From Butyrivibrio sp. UBA3740 (GTDB lineage Bacteria; Bacillota; Clostridia; Lachnospirales; Lachnospiraceae), in NCBI GenBank assembly GCA_002372465.1, contig DFGW01000246.1:1-8593 (forward strand): DNA of 8,593 nucleotides. Reading direction: 5' to 3'. Below, piece by piece: positions 5,773 through 8,593 of this stretch (position 1 is its first letter; every line of letters begins with the position of its first letter). The notes beneath the pieces are model-generated. The model saw only the letters and a program-made list of their open reading frames with translations, searched no databases and was not told the origin of the DNA. A program made the position numbers and the translations under genes.

Positions 5773-6036
5773 TTACTCAGCTACATAGGGCATCAGTGCC
5801 AGGTGTCTAGCTCTTTTGATGGCTGATGTAAGCTCTCTCTGGTGCTTAGCGCAGTTTCCTGTGATTCTTCTAGGAAGAATCTTGCCGCTCTCAGAAACGA
5901 ACTTCTTAAGCTTAGCTGTATCCTTGTAATCAATTACATTATCCTTGCCACAGAAAACGCAAACTTTCTTTCTTCTGTGCATTCCGCCTTTTCTCCTTAC
6001 TGGAGCGTCGGATCTATCAGACTTAGTGAAAGCCAT
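5773..6036 (-). CDS. rpsR: 30S ribosomal protein S18 (bS18), zinc-binding form
   Basis: The 87-residue basic protein has the S18 core [25 protein letters not shown] (36-60) and the tail [12 protein letters not shown]18 binds 16S rRNA as a pair with S6 in the 30S platform. The N-terminal part carries Cys26-x2-Cys29 and later Cys62-x2-His65, a four-ligand set matching the zinc-containing (C+) form of S18 rather than the version that lost the cysteines. The start is set by AAGGAGGAAT (6050-6041). Only 15 nt separate it from ssb, so it closes the rpsF-ssb-rpsR operon, and a strong terminator follows. Identity is certain; zinc binding is inferred from the four residues. Confidence 0.97.
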   Translation of the reverse strand: MAFTKSDRSDAPVRRKGGMHRRKKVCVFCGKDNVIDYKDTAKLKKFVSESGKILPRRITGNCAKHQRELTSAIKRARHLALMPYVAE

Positions 6037-6051
6037 TTTTATTCCTCCTTA

Positions 6052-6522
6052 TTAGTTAAAAGGCAGCTCCTCTTCAATTCCGTCAGGAATATTCATGAAG
6101 CCATCGCCTGCTGCAGTGGGTGCAGGCTCATTGCCGGCAGGAGCACTTGGTGCATTATCATAATTGCTGTAGTTACCACCGTTTGAAGCGGAGTTCTTAG
6201 ACTCAGCAAATTCCTGCTCTTCTACAACCACCTCTGTTGTGTAGACTTTAACGCCTTCCTTATTGGTGTAGCTACCAGTCTGAATCCTTCCGGTAATCAG
6301 CATCTTGGTGCCCTTCTTAAGGTATTTCTCAGCGAACTCTCCGTTTCTTCCGAAAGCTACAATGCTGATGAAATCAGCTGTTTGCTCATTCTGGTCATTG
6401 TTTCTTGATCTTCTGCGATCAACAGCCAGTGTATAACGAGCAATAGCCATAGGCTCTGCCCCCTGTGAATATCTCACTTCAGGGTCTCTTGTTAAACGTC
6501 CACATAAAATTACTTTGTTCAT
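6052..6522 (-). CDS. ssb: Single-stranded DNA-binding protein
   Basis: The 156-residue protein coats single-stranded DNA during replication, repair and recombination as a homotetramer. Residues 1-106 form the OB fold, opening with MNKVILCGRLTRDPEVRYS and containing FISIVAFGRNGEFAEKYLKKG (51-71) and VYTTEVVVEEQEF (93-105). A disordered Asn/Ser/Gly/Ala/Pro-rich linker follows (107-140), then the acidic tip EEELPFN, which recruits partner proteins; the Pro-Phe pair is conserved and one Asn follows it. An AGAGGACG ribosome binding site precedes the ATG. It lies 17 nt after rpsF and 15 nt before rpsR, and ends in tandem TAA TAA stops. The position between S6 and S18 is the classic bacterial arrangement, so this is the main cellular SSB rather than a plasmid or phage copy. 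Confidence 0.97.
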   Translation of the reverse strand: MNKVILCGRLTRDPEVRYSQGAEPMAIARYTLAVDRRRSRNNDQNEQTADFISIVAFGRNGEFAEKYLKKGTKMLITGRIQTGSYTNKEGVKVYTTEVVVEEQEFAESKNSASNGGNYSNYDNAPSAPAGNEPAPTAAGDGFMNIPDGIEEELPFN

Positions 6523-6539
6523 TTTTCGTCCTCTTCTAT

Positions 6540-6827
6540 TTAAGCCTCGTTCTTAACGCATAAATATCTGATGACGCCGTCCATGATTCTCATGCGAGCT
6601 TCGATCTCAGCTGGAGAAGTTGGCTCACCATCGAACTGGATGAAATAGTAGAAGCCTTCTGTCATCTTCTCGATCTCGTATGCAAGCTTCTTCTTACCCC
6701 ACTCATCGATGTTGGTAATCTGACCACCGTGCTTCTCGATAGTTCTCTTAACCTTCTCGATGACTGCGGTTCTTGCGTCGTCTTCGATCTTTGCACTAAC
6801 AACAACGGCTAATTCGTATTTGTTCAT
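6540..6827 (-). CDS. rpsF: 30S ribosomal protein S6 (bS6)
   Basis: The 95-residue protein has the S6 fold signature: MNKYELAVVVSAKIEDD at the start, IEKHGGQITNIDEWGKKKLAYEI in the middle (about 30-52) and EGFYYFIQFDGEP (57-69), ending in the helix with MRIMDGVIRYL. S6 binds S18 and 16S rRNA in the platform of the 30S subunit. The frame is open for 15 codons upstream, but a full-length AAAAGGAGGT ribosome binding site (6846-6837) sits 9 nt before the ATG at 6827 and the family starts there, so that start is used. It is the first gene of rpsF-ssb-rpsR, with its own promoter and a leader of about 66 nt. In other bacteria the S6-S18 pair can bind its own leader; the leader hairpin here is listed separately. 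Confidence 0.97.
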   Translation of the reverse strand: MNKYELAVVVSAKIEDDARTAVIEKVKRTIEKHGGQITNIDEWGKKKLAYEIEKMTEGFYYFIQFDGEPTSPAEIEARMRIMDGVIRYLCVKNEA

Positions 6828-6854
6828 GCTATAGTTACCTCCTTTTGGTCTCTG

Positions 6855-6877
6855 GCTACTCGTATCAGTCAAGTAGC
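6855..6877 (-). other. Hairpin in the rpsF leader
   Basis: On the minus strand GCTACTTG (6877-6870) pairs with CGAGTAGC (6862-6855), eight pairs including one G-U, with loop ACTGATA. It ends 8 nt upstream of the AAAAGGAGGT ribosome binding site. It sits where S6-S18 autoregulatory RNA structures occur in other bacteria, but I cannot see the CCG bulge of that motif, so the link is only suggested by position. Confidence 0.45.
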
Positions 6878-6899
6878 AAGGAATTTATCACAGAGTGAT

Positions 6900-6928
6900 A
6901 TATTACCATATAGTGAGTCCAAAAGCAA
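6900..6928 (-). promoter_or_regulatory. Promoter of the rpsF-ssb-rpsR operon
   Basis: TTGCTT (6928-6923), a 17-nt spacer and TAATAT (6905-6900), with a TGG directly before the -10 giving an extended -10. Transcription should start near 6893. A 15-bp dyad, TATCAC-AGA-GTGATA (6886-6900), overlaps the -10 edge and start point and could be an operator. Confidence 0.6.
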
Positions 6929-6954
6929 GTGGTTTTTAATATATTTGAAACATT

Positions 6955-7710
6955 TTACAGTTCTATATTCTGGAGCTTTGCAAGCTCTGTAAACAGCTCG
7001 CCTATCTTTCTGTTGATAATGAAGGTATTCTCTGCCCTTCTCACATCTATCGCATCCCTATTAATGATAACCAGCTTACTGCCTCTGAAATAATTTACAA
7101 AAGAAGCTGCCGGATAAACCGTAAGAGATGTTCCGCCGATTATAAGCATATCTGCCCTGGCTATGGCATCAATCGCACCCGAAACCTGATCTTCCGGAAG
7201 TCCTTCTTCATAAAGAGTGATATCGGGTCTTATAACTCCACCACAGCTGCATTTTGGAATAGGCTCATCTGATTCAAATATATAATCTGAAGGAAACTCT
7301 TTCCCACAGCTCATGCAGTAGTTCCTAAGGGCACTTCCGTGGATCTCATAAACGACTTTGCTTCCGGCCTTTTGATGTAGTCCGTCTATATTCTGTGTGA
7401 CAACAGCCTTAAGCTTTCCCTGTTTCTCCAAAGCTGCCAAGTATTTATGAGCATTGTTGGGCGCAATATTCCTGGTATCCATTTTCTGCCTGTGGAATTC
7501 ATAATATACCTTTGGCTCATAGACAAGACAGCTATGGCTTAAAAGATATTCCGGCTGGTACTTATCAAACCTGACATCATGCTGATTGTAAAGACCATCC
7601 TTACTTCTGAAGTCAGGAATTCCACTCTCAGTTGAAACTCCGGCTCCTCCAAAGAAAACAATGTTATCAGAACTATCGATAAGTTCCTTAAGCTTCATTA
7701 CTTCTTCCAT
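6955..7710 (-). CDS. cobB: Sir2-family NAD-dependent protein deacylase (sirtuin)
   Basis: The 251-residue cytoplasmic enzyme removes acyl groups from lysines, consuming NAD+ and releasing nicotinamide and O-acyl-ADP-ribose. All landmarks are present: GAGVSTESGIPDFRS (22-36) for NAD+ binding, TQNIDGLH (105-112), catalytic His124 in YEIHGS, a zinc site of Cys132, Cys135, Cys154 and Cys156 (CMSC, CSC), and GGTSLTVYPAA (192-202). Length and motif spacing resemble the short bacterial sirtuins such as Thermotoga Sir2. The ATG at 7710 is supported by AAAGGAGA (7724-7717). It lies 33 nt after the S1-domain gene with no terminator between, so the two probably share a transcript. No hairpin follows its stop, so some read-through into rpsF is possible. 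The symbol is used in the broad sense; deacetylase versus longer-chain deacylase cannot be decided. Confidence 0.93.
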   Translation of the reverse strand: MEEVMKLKELIDSSDNIVFFGGAGVSTESGIPDFRSKDGLYNQHDVRFDKYQPEYLLSHSCLVYEPKVYYEFHRQKMDTRNIAPNNAHKYLAALEKQGKLKAVVTQNIDGLHQKAGSKVVYEIHGSALRNYCMSCGKEFPSDYIFESDEPIPKCSCGGVIRPDITLYEEGLPEDQVSGAIDAIARADMLIIGGTSLTVYPAASFVNYFRGSKLVIINRDAIDVRRAENTFIINRKIGELFTELAKLQNIEL

Positions 7711-7743
7711 ACATAGTCTCCTTTCCAGGCAAACAATATACTT

Positions 7744-8436
7744 TTAGAAACCGGCTTTTTTCAAAAGATCTGCAAGTGAAGTTGTAGCTTCGCCCTCACT
7801 CTTAAACTCTATCTTCTCCTCACTTACATCAGGCTCCATTACATCTTCAAGTGCCTTGATACTAAGGCTGAGTTTTCCATCTTTAATTGCAGTAACTTTT
7901 ACCTTAACAGTCTGGCCAACTTTTAGAACTGAAGAAGGATGTGCAATTCTCTTATTACTGATCTGAGAGATATGTACAAGACCTGATGTCCCGTTTTCAA
8001 GTTTTACAAAGGCACCATAGTTCTGAAGGCTTTCAACAGTTCCTTCAGTCACAAGTCCTACCTGAACCTTGGAAATAGCTTCTGCTTTCTTAGCTTCTGC
8101 TTCTTCCTTAAGATATTCCTTTGCTGACAAAACCAGCTTCTCCTCTTCAGGCTCTACGGTGATAACCTTTACCTTCAAAGTTTTTCCAACAAACTCAGGA
8201 AGCTTCTGCTCATCAACATATGAAAGAGAAAGCTTCGATGCAGGAATAAATCCCCTTTTTTCCTCAAGGAAAGCTACTACTCCCCCTTTGACAGCCTCAG
8301 TAACCTCAACATCAACATATTCACCTGATTCAAGAAGTTCGTTGAGTTTCTCCCAGATGAATCCGTCTCCGTCCTTGCCCTTTAAAAGAGACTTATCAAT
8401 TTCTTCCATAAAATCATTCATTGTTTCTTCTGCCAT
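7744..8436 (-). CDS. S1-domain RNA-binding protein (short ribosomal S1-like)
   Basis: The 230-residue acidic protein carries two S1 OB-fold domains. The first spans about 36-108 and includes the divergent FIPASKLSLSYV segment. The second (about 124-196) is canonical: GLVTEGTVESLQNYGAFVKLENGTSGLVHISQIS, then LKVGQTVKVKVTAI and LSLSIKAL. A charged helix rich in Lys, Glu and Ala (107-122) joins them, and the C-terminus ends SLADLLKKAGF. Full S1 of Gram-negatives has six domains; clostridial S1-like proteins are shorter, so this may act in translation initiation or as a general RNA-binding factor, and bS1 proper is not proven. GGAGGT lies 7 nt before the ATG at 8436. The gene follows tRNA-Cys and its terminator, has its own extended -10, and is probably cotranscribed with the sirtuin. 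Confidence 0.88.
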   Translation of the reverse strand: MAEETMNDFMEEIDKSLLKGKDGDGFIWEKLNELLESGEYVDVEVTEAVKGGVVAFLEEKRGFIPASKLSLSYVDEQKLPEFVGKTLKVKVITVEPEEEKLVLSAKEYLKEEAEAKKAEAISKVQVGLVTEGTVESLQNYGAFVKLENGTSGLVHISQISNKRIAHPSSVLKVGQTVKVKVTAIKDGKLSLSIKALEDVMEPDVSEEKIEFKSEGEATTSLADLLKKAGF

Positions 8437-8468
8437 ACCTTAACCTCCAATAAAAAATGACTGAATAA

Positions 8469-8477
8469 ATTATAGCA
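8469..8477 (-). promoter_or_regulatory. Extended -10 promoter of the S1-domain gene
   Basis: TGCTATAAT (8477-8469) is a perfect extended -10, 32 nt upstream of the start codon. The expected -35 position falls in the loop of the tRNA-Cys terminator and is poor. Only two bases separate the element from the terminator's T-run, the same arrangement as at gdpP. Confidence 0.65.
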
Positions 8478-8478
8478 C

Positions 8479-8515
8479 AAAAAAACCTGTGAATAATGAA
8501 TATTCACAGGTTTTT
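8479..8515 (-). terminator. Intrinsic terminator of tRNA-Cys
   Basis: AAAAACCTGTGAATA (8481-8495) and TATTCACAGGTTTTT (8501-8515) form a perfect 15-bp stem with a 5-nt loop. On the minus strand it ends in seven T (8485-8479), just past the tRNA 3' end. The plus-strand side also has five T (8511-8515), but nothing upstream on that strand needs termination. Confidence 0.9.
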
Positions 8516-8517
8516 AG

Positions 8518-8588
8518 AGGTGACAGGCAGATTTGAACTGCCGATCAGGGTGTTGCAGACCCACGCCTTACCGCTTGGCTATGTCACC
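8518..8588 (-). tRNA. tRNA-Cys (anticodon GCA)
   Basis: The 71-nt gene folds as a full cloverleaf. The acceptor stem is GGTGACA (8588-8582) with TGTCACC (8525-8519), and the discriminator base is U (8518), the identity element of tRNA-Cys. The D-arm is GCC/GGC, the anticodon loop is CTGCAAC with GCA at 8556-8554, and the T-arm is GGCAG-TTCAAAT-CTGCC. CCA is not encoded and must be added by nucleotidyltransferase. The top pair of the anticodon stem is a U-U mismatch (8563 with 8547). It reads GCA for the UGC/UGU codons, which the ferredoxin uses eight times. Confidence 0.96.
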
Positions 8589-8593
8589 AAATA

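Noticed and set aside
8069..8443. A 124-codon serine-rich plus-strand frame opposite the S1-domain gene
   Set aside because: The composition is what reverse-reading of a Glu/Lys-rich gene gives, and the minus-strand S1 domains are clear.

Overview
The window looks like chromosomal core-genome DNA from an anaerobic Firmicute of the Clostridia, most likely Lachnospiraceae (Butyrivibrio/Roseburia-like). The evidence is a clostridial-type 2[4Fe-4S] ferredoxin beside what appears to be the start of pyruvate:ferredoxin oxidoreductase, a GdpP c-di-AMP phosphodiesterase, strong GGAGG ribosome binding sites and gene orders typical of Firmicutes. The genus is inferred from protein style and was not tested. 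I see no insertion sequence, prophage, CRISPR array or toxin-antitoxin pair.

Layout. Positions 1-23 hold the first codons of a minus-strand gene, probably pyruvate:ferredoxin oxidoreductase. A 380-bp regulatory region (24-403) separates it from the only plus-strand gene, a 56-residue ferredoxin at 404-574. The ferredoxin ends at a strong terminator (593-637) that can also serve the convergent minus-strand genes. Everything else is on the minus strand. Read in the direction of transcription (right to left) it is: tRNA-Cys and its terminator; an S1-domain RNA-binding protein followed by a sirtuin; the rpsF-ssb-rpsR operon and its terminator; a predicted lipoprotein and its terminator; then the gdpP-rplI-dnaB operon.

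How the genes work together. The left edge is central energy metabolism: the oxidoreductase makes acetyl-CoA and reduces ferredoxin, and the divergent ferredoxin is its natural electron carrier. rpsF-ssb-rpsR and gdpP-rplI-dnaB are conserved Firmicute clusters joining small ribosomal proteins (S6, S18, L9) to replication proteins (SSB, DnaB helicase) and second-messenger turnover (GdpP). The S1-domain protein and sirtuin probably share a transcript. The lipoprotein is the only protein without an assignable role.

There is no evidence of a new multi-gene system. The best places for a second look are non-coding: the long predicted leader of the oxidoreductase gene, with a small upstream ORF overlapping an inverted repeat; the structured ferredoxin leader; the near-duplicated halves of the ferredoxin gene; and two places where a terminator U-tract runs straight into an extended -10 promoter.
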